A stretch of DNA of 64,000 nucleotides from Isoetes taiwanensis (taxonomy: Eukaryota > Streptophyta > Lycopodiopsida > Isoetales > Isoetaceae). Position 1 is the stretch's first letter. Each line of letters opens with the position of its first letter. The notes under the pieces are model-generated. The model made no database searches, was not told the DNA's origin, and was given only the letters and a program-made list of their open reading frames with translations. Positions 11,840-23,277 of this stretch are shown here, piece by piece. The stretch spans positions 11,804,669 to 11,868,668 of the forward strand of contig JAJEKV010000013.1 of NCBI GenBank assembly GCA_021234155.1. Direction: 5' to 3'. Made by a program: the position numbers and the translations under genes.

Positions 11840-13034
11840 GTTTGACTTACTCATTGGTTGGTGACATCTTGTGCAAGGTAAATAGGGATGGTGTACTCTT
11901 AAGATGTGTTGATGAAGATGAAGCTGCCACGGTACTTTTGAAAATCATAAAGGTGTTTGTGGTGGTCATTTTGCAGGAGATACAAGCTGCCAAAAAAAAT
12001 ATTAAGGTCCGGTTATTTCTGGCCTCATTTATTTAGAGATTGCTATGATGTCATAAAACTTGCCACCAATGCAGATTTTTGGTAAGAAAATTTTGCATCT
12101 GCCCTCTTCTTTGGAATTGTGTCCCCAGGCCCATTTCAAGTTTGGGGGCTAGATTATGTTGGCCCTATAAATCCCTCATCTTACGCTTTCGGCATGAATA
12201 CATTGTTGTGGCTCTGATTTATTTACCAAATGGTGAAGCAGCACCCTTGAGAAAAGCAAATGCATATACTACTGCTAGGTTTTGCATGAAAACATTTGTT
12301 CTAGATTTGGGATCCCTTTCAAAATTTTGGTGATAGAGGCTCTACTTTTATTAATGAGGTTATTCAAATTCTTGTCTCAAGCCTCAAGATCGGACATGTG
12401 AAAAGCTCAGCCTATTACCCTCAAAGGAAATGGTCAAAAGTTGAGTCCACTAACAAAGTGCTTAAGGGTATTTTCTGAAAGCAGTTTGCCAAAACCAAAA
12501 GATTGGCATTTGAAATTATATGATGCTCTTTGGGCTCATAGAATCCTTTGCTAAAACTGCCACTAATGCTTCTCCCTTCAGTTTGGTTTATGGTGTTGAA
12601 GCGGTTATTCTGTTGAGTTGGAGATCCCCTCTTTGAGGATGGCACTCAAGTTGGATTTGGAGTTTCTTGAGGCATTACAACACGGTATGAGGTTTTACTA
12701 AAGTTGGATGAGGATAGATTTGGTGCGAGAAAACTTCAATCTACTTAAGAAGGCTAGGAGTCGCGGCTGACTTTTAAAAAGCTCTCACAAGCTCGAGGAT
12801 AAATTTGCTCCATTGGAACTTCGTGCTCAAATGGGATCTTTTGCAAATGAAGGTAAGTTGTCTAAATTTGAAAATCCTTGGGAAGGCCCTTACAGTTGTA
12901 AGAGAAGTTTGGCTGTTCATCTTATTGGCTTAAGGATCTCAAAGCAGGTTTGGAATTACCCAATCCTACAAATATTCACATTTGAAAAGATATTGGCCTC
13001 AACATGCATGTTTAGGCCTTTTGCTCCTATATGA
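11840..13034 (+). pseudogene. Gypsy integrase, fragmented
   Basis: Recognisable pieces in shifting frames are GVCGGHFAGDTSCQK (HHCC region), GYFWPHLFRDC, FQVWGLDYVGPINPSS with the first catalytic D, AAPLRKANAYTTARF, GDRGSTFINEVIQ with the second D, and SSAYYPQ plus KVESTNKVLKG carrying the catalytic E. TATNASPFSLVYGVEAV follows in the C-terminal part. The D,D,E core is therefore present but split by several frameshifts. The family order RT-RNase H-integrase confirms Ty3/gypsy. Confidence 0.75.
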
Positions 13035-13368
13035 ACATCTATTTTAACTTAAAATAGGTTAATTCTTTGTTGGAAGTTGGAGATTTAAAATTCTTTTGAT
13101 TGATTTTGTTTATTTCCTTGAGGCTTAAAATTTGTAGATTTTGGTTGGTTGGAATTGCTAAATTGTTTCCGATTAGTTGTACTCAAGTTTCTTTATACTT
13201 GTGCCATCAAGACCATTTTTCCTTTGAGGTGAACTAATTGTGTGTTCTGTTTTGAAGCGAAAATATTTTTCAAGATCGGACATTTTCAAAAAGAGCAAAG
13301 AAAATTCTATTCATCAAAAAGGTACACAAGTTACAAAGAGAGGATCCTCTCATAGAAAACCAATGCTA

Positions 13369-14096
13369 TCGGCATTTTCCTGAAGGGATAGTAGGAATCT
13401 TGTGCGAAGGAGATCCATCTGCGACATCTAAAGAGATCATTATATCTGGTAAAAAATTGTCCATGGTACCAAACACATAATGATCTTCACTCCGGAGATT
13501 CTCTTCGGGGAGTTTGAAATGCATCTCTTTTATCATGAGAAGCATCAAGTAACCATAGCTATCTGCTAGCATCCTGTGGGGAGTAGTATAGCGCCTATAC
13601 ACATCCAAATTGAGCATGTCGTCGACTCATGATGATGCTTACACAAAAAGTAGTGCATATGTAGCATCTGAATGCATTCCCTTGTAAAAATTCTGGCCCA
13701 CAGAGCCTTTGTGTTCTGATACCTGTGCAGTGCTGCTAGTTTCTCTTGATAAGTCTTTTGCCCAAGGAAACACTCCATGGCAAGGTGATCATGGTTCATG
13801 TCTTTTTTGTAGAGTTCCTTTTCGGAGTCAGGGTAGTTTTGGTCAACATTTTTGCCTTCCCATATACACTGCCTCAGAAATGCATGTGCACTGAGTAAAT
13901 TTCCACGAGGAAGAGGTTCTTCATTAATTAAAACATTGTCCCATTCTGCATCTGTATGCATTTCTTGCACAGGTCTGATTACACCATAAGGAATAGGTAC
14001 TCCTGTAGCTGGATCAAGCTCAGGAAGCACTCCTAAATTGCTCGGATCAGCTGTTACATTGTCCCAGATAGGTGTATGGTAAGAAAAAGGAGCCAT
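13369..14096 (-). pseudogene. Antisense ORF between integrase and 3' LTR, one frameshift
   Basis: Read on the minus strand from ATG at 14096, the frame runs about 160 sensible codons and continues, after a shift near 13620, for about 84 more to a stop at 13366-13368. The joined product would be about 240 residues, soluble, rich in H/M/Y, with no signal peptide or membrane segment. I do not recognise the family. Plant Tat-type elements such as Grande are known to carry antisense ORFs at this position, which is the best analogy. A captured host gene fragment is the alternative. The upstream minus-strand sequence (14100-14170) is GC- and purine-rich, like a plant 5' leader. Confidence 0.5.
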
Positions 14097-14105
14097 GATC
14101 GGCAA

Positions 14106-14697
14106 GGGAGGTCGAGTTTTTCGAGCACGCGGCGGAGGAGGAGGAGCAAATTAGGGTTCGAGCTTCGATGGTTTGAATTTTTTTGGTGTGAAGGTTTGAA
14201 TTTTTAGTTTGAAATACATTCAATGGTTGTATGAGCCAAATTTCTTGAATAGTAGAAGTTTAGTTAAATAGGGTAGAGATTTGCTATGCTTTAACAATTT
14301 TGAGTGTTGTCATTTCAGGTCCATTTGCTCATTACTCTTATTTGTCTTAAGTTGGCCTCTTTCCATCTAGCCCTTGCTTCCATATGAAATTTTCAGAGTG
14401 CTAATCCTACATTGTTACTCATCCCTTTATTTGGCACTCATGCTAATTTGATTATCATTGTCATATGCAGGTTCATCCACTTCTTCTCCATATTCACCTG
14501 TCTTGAGTTGTCCTACCCTCCATTTGATCTTATTTTCTTATCACTCTCTCCATTACCTTATACTCGCCTCATATTTCCCACCACTGCTGCGAGTAATTCT
14601 ATTCCCTCCACCACTTGTTGATATTTTGAAGACCTTCAGTTAGCATTTCTTTCCTTTGAGGCTGAGGGGACCAGCCTCATTCTTTCCTTTGAGGAGA
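14106..14697. other. Internal 3' non-coding region of the LTR element
   Basis: No coding signature was seen. The last bases before the 3' LTR include GAGGCTGAGGGG and CTTTGAGGAGA, candidate polypurine-tract sequence on the + strand. The true PPT could not be fixed. Confidence 0.4.
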
Positions 14698-17146
14698 TGT
14701 TGCCCCTTTTTGGGCAACATGGACCATCATGATACCTAGAGTTTCAAGATTGGAAGATACTTGTCAAAGTTTGGAAGACTTGTGGTTTCTTTTGAGGTTT
14801 CATCTTAAGTTACTTTCTCATCACTCATATGGTAAGAGTTAGTGCTATTTTGATCCTGCTAGAGTTTGGAAGAAATTGGTTCAAGTTTGGAAGACCCTTG
14901 GGATCTTGGTTGTATAGCCTAATTCTTTCCTTTGAGGAAGTTTTCTAGTTACATTCTTATTTCTTGAAGACCAGGGCAAAGAATATTGCAAGCTATACAA
15001 AGGAGTCATTACCATGTTGCTCATATTCACTCATATGAAACTAAATGGAGTTGCACCCATGATTTGGAAGTCACACATATGAAGATGCACTTAGAAGTGG
15101 AATTGCTCTTATTTTGGCCTTGAAGATTGGAAGACCTTTTTAGAAGTTTGGAAGACCCTAGGGCCTTGAGCAAAGTTATGTTCATCATAAGGTATGATTT
15201 GAGCTTTTGAGATATGATCATGTGCTCTGAGGGGTTCCAGCCTTCATCCATTTCATCCATCCTACATCCACCTTCCTTTCATTTTTTTATATACCTCATT
15301 TTCACCTGTCATGCCTTCTTTCATTACCTCACTACCTATATTTTATTGGCCTCACCTCCACTTGTGAATTGCTCTCAAGAGATCATGAAAAACCTCAAGA
15401 GCAAAGAAGCTTGAATTTTACCTTCATTCTATCACCCTAAATCCTACCATAGCCTTTTTTTTCCTATTTTTCCACCCTTTTCCTATGATTTTTTCACCAT
15501 TTCCAAGGTTGAAAATTCATTGACCATGGTCAAAATGGCCAAAATTTCAAGTATCTCAATTTGACCTGAAAACACTCTAGATTTGAAGCTTGGCAAAAAT
15601 AGCTAGGTTGGCCTTTTCAAAATTCAAAAGACATGGGAAACCCTCAAATATCATTTCTTGGGATCGTGCCAAAAAATAAAAAACCTATTCTAGCCTATCT
15701 ACCCTATCTAATTTTGCATAGTTCCAGGTCACCCCCCCCATTTTTCCACGTGGCAGCAGGGCGTGGGGGCCAGACACGGGCTGGGTGTCCCCTCTGCGTG
15801 GCACGCAAATTTAATAGCTGCTCTGCATTATTCCTTATATACCTTAGCCGCCAGACTCGTTTGTGCCTGTGGGATATATCGCCCTTGAGAATTTTTGATA
15901 AACCCTAAGAAATAGAGGAACCTGCTAAATCCGGCCAATTCGGCCTAAACACGATTGAATCCGCCAATTTCCGCCCGAAATTAGTTCCTAAACCTTTTCA
16001 AAACCCCTCGAATCCTTTGTGGCACTTGATTGATAGAAACTTGCTTTCGGATAGGGCGGAAATCATTGAACCGAGCTGGTTTTTGGGAAGGACAGTTTTT
16101 AATCTGGGAATACAGATCATTTTTTTTCTACCCCCCTCGGAGATATACCTCTGTGATCTGGGCGATTTCTATATTCCTGATATTCTATTGATCTGTTCTA
16201 CCTCAAATTCTGCTAATCCTGCTCGAGATTGAAGATTGATTGTATTTTGATTGAAGACAGGCTTCTGTTGTGACTTATTTGACATCAAAACTCCCTTGCT
16301 ACTCAAATTATCTTATTATTTTCTCTTTTCGATAATTTTTGGGTTTTGAAGTTGACAATGCCTTGGGATCTGTTCTCAAGCATTATCACAGGTATTACTT
16401 CTTTGAGAATTCTAAACTCTGTGATATCTTATGATTTGAATGCATATTCATTGCTGGACAAATAATGTTTCCATCTTCTTTTGTTTCAAGTTGTTACCTT
16501 TGTCTAAACTAATAGAAACCAGATATTTAAAGTAGAATCCAAATTAATAGTCGTGTCCCATTCTTTAAAAGGTTTGAGTATTGCTTATATGCAAAGAAAA
16601 CAAAAGAAAAATAGTTTTTCCATAAGCTGTCATAAACTGTGGATGTAAATCGAGACTTTGGCCCATCTCATTAAATATCATAGTGTTTGCTTGTCAAGAA
16701 AACCTTATGCACATGATCTAGAGTTTATTTTGAAGCTGTTTATACAAATTCCAACTCAAGATTCATCACCAAACTATATTTGCAAATTTTGGCTCTGTTT
16801 TGGCATTGACCAATTTTTGGTGAACTTTGACATTGATTTTCTTGGTCTTCCCCTATCCAAATCGAGACGGACTTTCACCCGGTAGTTCCCTCTACTTGTC
16901 TATAACTCATACCAAAACCAAAACTCAAAAATCTTAAAGGGTGTATTTGCAAGATTGATTTTTGCTCTGACAGATTTTTTTTCTCGCTTGGGGATTTGTA
17001 GTGATTTTGACAAAACCAGCATTTGAAATTGAGTTCTTTTGCTTTATATGATTAAGGATTGATCACCCTAAGTGATCTGGAGGTCCTGACCAGTTTGTTT
17101 ACACTTCCTTTGAGGTTAGGCTAAAATTCCAGGTTTTAGGCTAACA
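14698..17146 (+). repeat. 3' LTR (2449 bp)
   Basis: Begins TGTTGCCC (8-bp inverted arms at 14698-14719) and ends GGCTAACA, followed by the target duplication AGATT. It is colinear with 5120-7550 throughout. This copy reads more regularly at CAG/CTG sites than the 5' copy. Confidence 0.88.
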
Positions 17147-17151
17147 AGATT
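17147..17151. repeat. Target-site duplication AGATT (downstream copy)
   Basis: Identical to 5115-5119 immediately before the 5' LTR. Five bp is typical of Ty3/gypsy integrases. Confidence 0.8.
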
Positions 17152-17487
17152 TCAAGGTCTATCCGTTTCTTATTTCTATGCTTTGATGGTGATCTTCTAA
17201 GGAGTCCTTGTCTTGCGATCTCAAATTTTGAGATTCCGGTTTTTTCTCGTTCTTCCTTCAATCCTTTCTTGTTCGGCTTTCTGGTTTTTTGCTATGTGAT
17301 AATTCCTGGCCTTGATTTCTTAAATTCGTAACCTACGGGACCCTGAAATTTTCGACGATTTAGGCTTTGTTTTTTTTAGGTGATTTTGGGATCGAGGTTT
17401 CTGGCGGCGGTCTGTTAGTGCCACCAGGTTTTTTCTTAGGACCAACCAAGATCAGGTCCCTCTGCCCCGCGATGAAGGACCTCTCTT
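17152..17487. other. Unassigned DNA
   Basis: T-rich sequence between the LTR element and the short tandem repeats. No coding potential was recognised. Confidence 0.4.
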
Positions 17488-17687
17488 TGTAAGCTTTGTT
17501 CCAGTCCAGGCTGAAGTTCTGTAAGCTTTGTTCCACGATGGAGGACGTCTGCTGCAAAGCTCTGTAAGCTTTGTTCCAGTCCAGACTGACGCTGTGTAAG
17601 CTTTGTACAGTAATTTTAGGGTCTCTGTAGGCAAACTATTTTATGCCCTGTGCCATAGTTGGAAGCTTTGCAAGCTTTGTTCCGGTA
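17488..17687. repeat. Short degenerate repeat, core TGTAAGCTTTGTTCCAG
   Basis: The 17-bp core or close variants recur at 17488, 17520, 17563, 17595 and 17671, spaced roughly 30-75 bp apart. Overlapping minus-strand open frames contain the corresponding peptide repeat (WTGTKLT) and are not regarded as genes. Confidence 0.6.
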
Positions 17688-17830
17688 AAGTAGCATGAAT
17701 GGCCGATCTTCAGCTAAAATATCTTGAAATCTACGTAAATAAGAAGAGAAACAATAGATTAAGCGGCCTTTCACAGTAGTTCTTCTCACCATAGTTCAAG
17801 AATGAGGAAATTTGGTCCGTGATTCTGACG

Positions 17831-17954
17831 GAAACTTTCGCTCGCGAGGAAGTTTCTGGAAGAAACCCTTGGCGGCGCCGTCGCTTCATGGTTGTCATTT
17901 GCCGGGCGTCGCCCGGGGTTTTTCTTCGGGAAACTTCCTGCTCGCGAAAGTTTC
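17831..17954. repeat. Foldback with 25-26-bp arms
   Basis: GAAACTTTCGCTCGCG at the left and CGCGAAAGTTTC at the right are inverted copies. Pairing continues inward through GGAAGAAACCC and GGGTTTTTCTTC and through GGCG/CGTC blocks. Nearly the whole 124 bp can form one hairpin. It is probably a small MITE or the core of one. Confidence 0.6.
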
Positions 17955-18214
17955 TCCTTCCAAAACGTGCTCTGAATTTCTTTTTCTATCCACATCTGAT
18001 TCTTCGAAATTTGTTTTTTCTATCCACATCTGGTTCTCTATGACATAATTTGGCCTTACTGACACACTCCGTGATTTGGGGTCTGCGCATCATCCTTGCA
18101 ATTAAAATGGACTCTTGACGTGGCACGCTATCTCACCACCCAAGCACGAGCCCTCAGCTATGACACAGCTGCCCCAGAGCTCTCCCCCGAGCTACTATAT
18201 AGCATGCACGCCCC
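17955..18214. other. Unassigned DNA with promoter-like words
   Basis: Contains GACGTGGCACGC (an ACGTG-core, G-box-like word) near 18118 and CTATATAG near 18195 on the + strand. No gene follows on that strand, so a promoter role is unsupported. Confidence 0.3.
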
Positions 18215-18320
18215 CCTTTGGTCCTTCTTTGGACCAAAGGCCCTCTTTGGACCATAGGGCCCCTTTTGGACGAAAAGCCCACTTTGGACCATAAGGCCCC
18301 TTTTGGACTAAAGGCCACGT
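18215..18320. repeat. Degenerate tandem repeat, about 20 bp, TTTGGACCATAGGGCCCC-like
   Basis: Five to six imperfect copies of TTTTGGACnAnAGGCCC run from 18215 to about 18312. Open minus-strand frames across it are repetitive and unlikely to be genes. Confidence 0.55.
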
Positions 18321-18559
18321 CCTTGGCATATTGCATTTCCCCCCCTCCCCCTCTTGACATTGCAGTCCTCTTGCTGCAAAAGGGTGTCTAAATAATACCT
18401 TTAGCCATCCAGGCATAATCCTTCCTTGGCCCTCGCTTAGGCTGGCTAGTAGAAGCACATTGCTTGGACTTCCTCTTGTCTCTCGGCTTCCTTTGCTTTC
18501 CGATCTTTATATTCCCTAAGAATATCCAGGATAAGCTTCTAAAACATTGCCACACATCC

Positions 18560-18840
18560 ATGAAGCGTTCTCCAAAGGTTTGTGAGCGAACTTAACCAAG
18601 TATTGTCTTGAACCACTAGTGGATTTATCCGCCAAAAAATTGTTTCGGCTCTAGAACTTGGAATCATCAATCAATTTCGCTCGGTTAACCTCCCAAATTG
18701 AGGTAACTCCTTACCATGATAAGCCTTTAGGAATGAAACATTCACTACATCATGCATTTTCCAACCTTGAGGCAATCTTAATTGATATGCATTCTCATTG
18801 ACCACTTTAATAACTTGAAATGGTCCATGGAAAGCGGGGG
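18560..18840 (-). pseudogene. Integrase C-terminus and chromodomain
   Basis: On the minus strand GPFQVIKVVNENAYQLRLP, then WKMHDVVNVSFLKAYHG, match the conserved module after chromovirus integrases. After a stop and a frame change, GSRQYLVKFAHKPLENASWM resembles a chromodomain (YLVKW.g.....sWE). Chromodomains are thought to steer integration to modified histones. The frame is broken between the two modules. Confidence 0.7.
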
Positions 18841-18849
18841 TGCCAACTT

Positions 18850-19760
18850 AGGGTCCTTCTTTGGCGCATCTTTCTTAAAGTGGCCTTTATGGATCCTCAT
18901 CCATACCCAATCTCCTTCCTTAAAACCATTGGTTGCCGCAACTTAGATGATTTATTTGCAAAAGATGCTTGAGCATCTCAATCTGAGCTTGAAGCAAGTC
19001 TATAAGATCCTTATGCTCAATAACCAAATCATCGCCATTTGGAACATCCTCACACACACTCGAAAGAGTGGCTCCATACAAAGTGACCATAGACCACTTT
19101 GAAAAGGGTCATCTTTATGGTAGACCGATAGGTATTATTATACACAAATTCAGCAATAGGCAAATACTCTTCCCAATGACCTTGATGTTCATTGACAAAC
19201 CCCTTAAGATGGAACAAATAACTTTATTTACCACCTCGGATTGTCCATCGGGGCGGGTGAAACGCAGGTGGAGAACCTTAACTCATCCCCAATTGCATAA
19301 ACAACGCCTTCGTAATTTACTAGTAAACTTTGTATCACGATCAGATATAATAATCTTTGGCAACCCATGTAGCCTAAATATCTCTTTGATAAAGAGTGTA
19401 GCCGCACTATAAGCCGTCAACTTATCCAAACAAGGAATAAAATGAGCGTGCTTAGTTAAACAATCAACAATTGTCCAAATGACAGTGTTCTTGCGAGAAC
19501 TGGGAGGAAGACCAACAATAAAATCCATAGTGATATGTTCCCACTTTGCCTCCGGAATAGGCAAGGATAAAGGAACTGCTTTCTTTATCCGTTGACAAGT
19601 AACACAATGCCGAATATGAACCAAAACATCTCTCCGCAATCCAGGCCAAATAAAGTATGGTTCAAGCTTCGCCAAAGTTGCCCCCACGCCACGATGACCC
19701 GCAGTAGGTGCATCATGGACTTCTTTAAGAATAAGTGACCGAAAGTTCCTCACAATGCAT
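18850..19760 (-). pseudogene. Chromovirus integrase core
   Basis: HDAPTAGHRGVGATLAKL with HCVTCQRIKK gives the HHCC zinc-binding module. WEHITMDFIVGLPPS carries the first catalytic D, and HGLPKIIISDRDTKF the second. The frame then breaks at about 19283. FTRPDGQSEVVNKVICSILR, with the catalytic E, is found in another frame near 19210-19270. The D,D,E triad is thus retained at sequence level. The enzyme would insert element cDNA into host DNA. Confidence 0.82.
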
Positions 19761-19764
19761 AGCT

Positions 19765-21056
19765 TTGGACCTTTATACAAGAACCCATTAACGATCTTAT
19801 ATCCATATGCATTGCCACTTTGAGCTAACAACCAAATATCCTTATAATCGGGTCGATTGGCATACAATGGTTTCATTCCCTCCAAATGGTTGGATTGTGC
19901 TATAGAAAGAGAACAAACTGCATAACGTCTACTTAAAGCATCAGCTACAACATTCTCTTTACCAGGACGATAATCCACTGAGAAATCATATTGCTGCATA
20001 AAAGCAACCCATTTCAACTGCCTTTCCGATAATGTTTTTACGGAAACAATGTGCCTAATGCTTTGGTGGTCAGTCAAAATATGAACTGTTGACCCTATAA
20101 GATAGTGTCGCCACACTTTCAAAGCATGAATGACAGCCAGAAATTCCTTATCATAAACACTATATCTACTTTCCGTGTCAGAAAACTTCCGACTTTCATA
20201 AGCAATAGGATGACCATCCTGCATCAAAACCGCGCCCAAAGCCACACCACTTGCATCAACACATAACAAGAAAGGTAGACCAAACTTTGGCAAATGCAGA
20301 ACATGAGGATTAACCATGGCATCCTTTAAAACTTGAAAAGCAAACTGATGATTATGATTCCATTGGAAAGGAACATCTTTTCGTAGCAACAAATATAAAT
20401 CTGAAGCTAAACGAGCAAAATTCTGTACAAACTTCCTATAATAACTGCGTAAACCCAGAAAGGAACGCAATGCAGCAACTGAAGTAGGTACAGGCCAATC
20501 CACAATTGCTTGGACCTTACTGGGATCAACTTTAAGACCCTCAGCGCAAACAATATGACCCAAATATTCAATTTCCGATTGGAAAAATATACTTTTCTTA
20601 GGATTAAGAGTAATAGACTCCTCCTTAACAAACGGAAAACCTCCCATAAATGCAAGTAATGATCTTCCTCGGACTTACTAAAAACTAATATGTCATCAAA
20701 GAACACGACAACATAAACGCCATGCACATCTTCAAATATTAGCCCCATTAGCCTTTTAAAAAAGAAGCCGCACATTTGTAAGTCCAAATGGCATGACAAA
20801 AAACTCATAATGTCCAAAGGTTGTCCTAAACGCAGTCTTATGAACATCTTCAGGCGCAACCTTAAGTTGCCAATAGGCTAAAAACTGTGGCACCTTGGAG
20901 TTGATCAAACAAATCATCCGCCCTTGGTATAGGAAACCGATTCTTTATGGTTATCTTATTCAAAGCGCGATAATCTATACATATACGCCAGGAATTATCT
21001 TTTTTCTTAACCAACAAGACAGGAGCACCAAAAGGTGAAGAACTATGGCGGATCAA
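19765..21056 (-). pseudogene. Chromovirus reverse transcriptase and RNase H
   Basis: The first frame (to 20862) holds [19 protein letters not shown] and [19 protein letters not shown]. The second (20407-20859) holds VVFFDDILVFSKSEEDHYLHL, the palm motif with catalytic FFDD. The third (from 20647 down) continues FLGLRSYYRKFVQNFA, CVDASGVALGAVLMQDG, FSDTESRYSVYDKEFLAV and LTDHQSIRHI, which are RT thumb and RNase H motifs. Frameshifts near 20860 and 20640 separate them. The length matches a complete RT-RNase H region. Confidence 0.85.
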
Positions 21057-21114
21057 TCAAATTTTGAAGTAACTCATCAAGCTGGCCTAATCTCAACTTG
21101 TTGGCCATGCATTC

Positions 21115-21834
21115 TCAATAAGGAGCTTGATTAGGAGGTTCTTTCCCAGGAAGAAGATCAATCCTGTGGTCCTCCAAACGTTGGGGTGGCAAAGTTTGTG
21201 GAATTTCATTTGAAAAGACATCATCAAAATAATGCAAAAAGATTGTTTGACGCTCATTTAATGGAGATACATCTATCTTAGAACGCAAAACCACCAAATA
21301 CACAAAATGAGTTTTCATTGCCAAACGTTTAAACTGTACAACAGAAACTGTGGGAATAGGGGACACAATATCATCCTTCACAAACTTGAAGGTCTTTTTA
21401 CCCCCTTCCAAGGATAACATAACAATACCCGCTTTCCAATCTATAAGAGGATTAATAGCCTTATGCCATGGCATGCCTAGAATAATATCCATACCTCCAA
21501 GGTCAGAAACCATGAAAGAACGTTTACAGATATATCCCTGCAATTGAAATTCAACATCCTTGACCATAAATGAAGAAGGCGGAGGGGCAACATTCAAGAA
21601 AGCAGAAGATAATTCTACATCACTTGATAAAGGAATAGAAGTTAATTTTAGTTCTTTTACCAAGCGAGCAGAAATAAAATCAAACTCACTGCCCGGATCG
21701 AATAAGACATGTACTTTTTGATCTTGAATAGTAGCCCAAAATTGTAAGAGACTACTATTCTCAACAGAATCCATATCCGATTTTTCCCGGACCGTAGCCA
21801 CCTTCTTCCAACATTTAACATAAGCTTTTTTCAC
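21115..21834 (-). pseudogene. Chromovirus protease region
   Basis: A 239-codon minus-strand frame. KVHVLFDPGSEFDFISARLV is the protease active site. The usual D-[ST]-G is D-P-G here, so the residue after the catalytic aspartate is altered. GMDIILGMPWH matches the ILGMDWL-type motif. The C-terminal part (FDDVFSNEIPQTLPP, RLEDHRIDLLPGKEPP) is the linker that precedes gypsy RT. The start chosen by the open frame is probably internal to a former gag-pol; a single K.CW.K motif near the start could be a relic of the gag zinc knuckle. Confidence 0.75.
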
Positions 21835-22543
21835 ATAGAGGTCTCCAACCGAAAAAAAGAAACAAAAAAAAAAACGGCTAAAAACAAAGATTTAAGTATG
21901 CCTTCCTTTATTGGCAATTCCACATGAATTAATATGGAAGCAAGAGTTGAAATTGCTTGTATTTACGTAGAATCAAGGTCTGTAGTTAGTTTTTTCTTGA
22001 TCCTTGGAGGCAACCACAAAACTTAGCATTGTTGCATGGTTCCAAATATTGGAAGAACTCTAAGCATTATTGTGGCTTTTTCTATACCCTTCTTTGTTTG
22101 AATGTCCTGTAATCTAATGGCTAGCAACAGTGTCTAAGTCTTCTGCCATAACCCAGATCTCATAGTGCATGCAGCTCTGTTGCAAAGCAGAATCCTCTTT
22201 CACGCTAGGGCGACTACCCGATGGGCATAAGTCCTCGTGTCTGGATTGATTTTCACACTACATTACTTGAAGTCGATGGCAAAGAAATAGTGCAAGAAGA
22301 GGGTAGCATATCATCGGTGTAATGCCCTGCTTTTCTTTGTGAGCCGGTCACCAAATTCAGAAAAGGGGGCTTTCAAGCCTGCATGAACCCTAAATATAAA
22401 TCTGAATTTCCAAGGATATAACTTAGATGACTTACCTTCGGAGCTTCCTGGTGGCTTTCTGGTAACAGATCATGTGATCCAATCAGGTGTGTTCTCATCG
22501 ATGGAAGACTTTATGCTCTCCAAACTTGCAAGCACATCCAGCA
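21835..22543. other. Unassigned DNA
   Basis: Begins with A-rich sequence (AAAAAAAAAA near 21870) directly beside the chromovirus protease region. No gag, LTR or gene could be recognised. Confidence 0.4.
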
Positions 22544-22807
22544 CTAAAAATCTCCATCTGTTCTAAGTATGGATCTATTCTTGCATGCTTCATCATCATA
22601 TACATTAATCTCCTTACTTTCCAACGTTGCTTCCTTCTGGCGCTGTGCCAAAATTTTATCCCTTTCTTCATTGGTCATGAGCTTCTCTTCCTCACGAATC
22701 TTCTCAAAAGAGATTATCATTTCTTCATGGATGGATGCGTCATTAGGGATGGCCACATGCGATCTTTCTGACCTCCGCCTCTGTATATGAATTTCATACG
22801 AGAGGGG
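22544..22807 (-). CDS. Hypothetical exon-like ORF, charged helix
   Basis: Minus strand. The open frame is longer (to 22870), but only the part after AIPNDASIHEEMI looks coding: a highly charged, probably helical stretch (EEKLMTNEERDKILAQRQKEATLESKE) ending at a stop. On the minus strand the sequence ATACAG lies just before it, a possible splice acceptor near 22785. It may belong to the same broken gene as 22938-23277, which is upstream on the same strand. The product is not recognised; low confidence that it is expressed. Confidence 0.3.
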   Translation of the reverse strand, partial: PLSYEIHIQRRRSERSHVAIPNDASIHEEMIISFEKIREEEKLMTNEERDKILAQRQKEATLESKEINVYDDEACKNRSILRTDGDF

Positions 22808-22937
22808 ATACGAGAGAGGGCCAGAGTGGCGAAAGGGAGGGGGAAGAACTGCGGAAGAGAGGAAGAACAACAGATTAGACTAAATTTTTTGGGTGCTCCC
22901 CCTTCCGGAATGGAACATTCAAAATTGGCCTCCGACC

Positions 22938-23277
22938 TCAAACGGAGGCCTCCACCTCCATCTTGACATCAGAATCAGAGAAAAATCGATCATGTGGCCA
23001 GCCCCATTCTTTCCTACCAATGATCTGGGACCTCAAATCTTTTAACTTTTCCATAATCAGCTTTACATTTTTCTTCCGGAGATGGGGTTTTTAAGTCCGG
23101 CCTCAAAGGCTCTGTATCAGGCTTCTTGAGGGGTCTAAGACGAAATCCAACACCTCTTCTTTTCTTTTTCTTTTCTCGAATGACATCTCTGATCCAATGG
23201 GAAGCTGTATAAGGATACGTGCCAAGCTGATGCGCATCTCCTCTAAATCTGTTGTGAAGCTCACTTCTTTTAAGCCA
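22938..23277 (-). pseudogene. Exon-like fragment of an unidentified gene, one frameshift
   Basis: Reading the minus strand from 23277, directly after a CATATAG that could be a splice acceptor, 90-odd codons are open with plausible composition: WLKRSELHNRFRGDAHQLG, YTASHWIRDVIREKKKKRRG and GFRLRPLKKPDTEPLRP. A stop follows VPDHW, but the next frame continues at once with KEWGWPHDRFFSDSDVKMEV to a stop at 22938-22940. One extra base would explain this, or GTAGGA there could be a splice donor. The product is soluble and strongly basic. I do not recognise the family. Confidence 0.4.

Larger units (their letters stand above)
5120..17146 (+). mobile_element. 12-kb Ty3/gypsy LTR retrotransposon, decayed
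   Basis: Two direct LTRs of about 2.43 kb (5120-7550 and 14698-17146) begin with TG and end with CA. They are flanked by the 5-bp duplication AGATT (5115-5119 and 17147-17151), so both ends of one insertion are defined. Inside, in + strand order, are a gag remnant with three CCHC knuckles, protease, an RNase H-like segment, reverse transcriptase, RNase H and integrase, then an antisense ORF. The DGGSS protease, long LTRs, antisense ORF and extra RNase H recall the plant Tat lineage, but the domain order differs. Numerous frameshifts and stops make it non-autonomous, though some may be base-call errors (see findings). Confidence 0.88.
18480..21834 (-). mobile_element. Ty3/gypsy chromovirus remnant (minus strand)
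   Basis: Reading the minus strand from 21834 down: protease, RT, RNase H, integrase and a chromodomain, in the canonical chromovirus order. At least three frame changes separate the domains. No LTR pair was found: 17150-18480 and 21840-23000 share no obvious direct repeat, and no gag is visible above 21834. The copy is therefore probably truncated at both ends. Chromodomain-bearing gypsy elements are common in plant heterochromatin, which fits the surroundings. Confidence 0.85.

Noticed and set aside
17150-23000. LTR pair for the minus-strand chromovirus
   Set aside because: No direct repeat could be matched between the two flanks by eye, so the element is called a truncated remnant rather than given invented ends.
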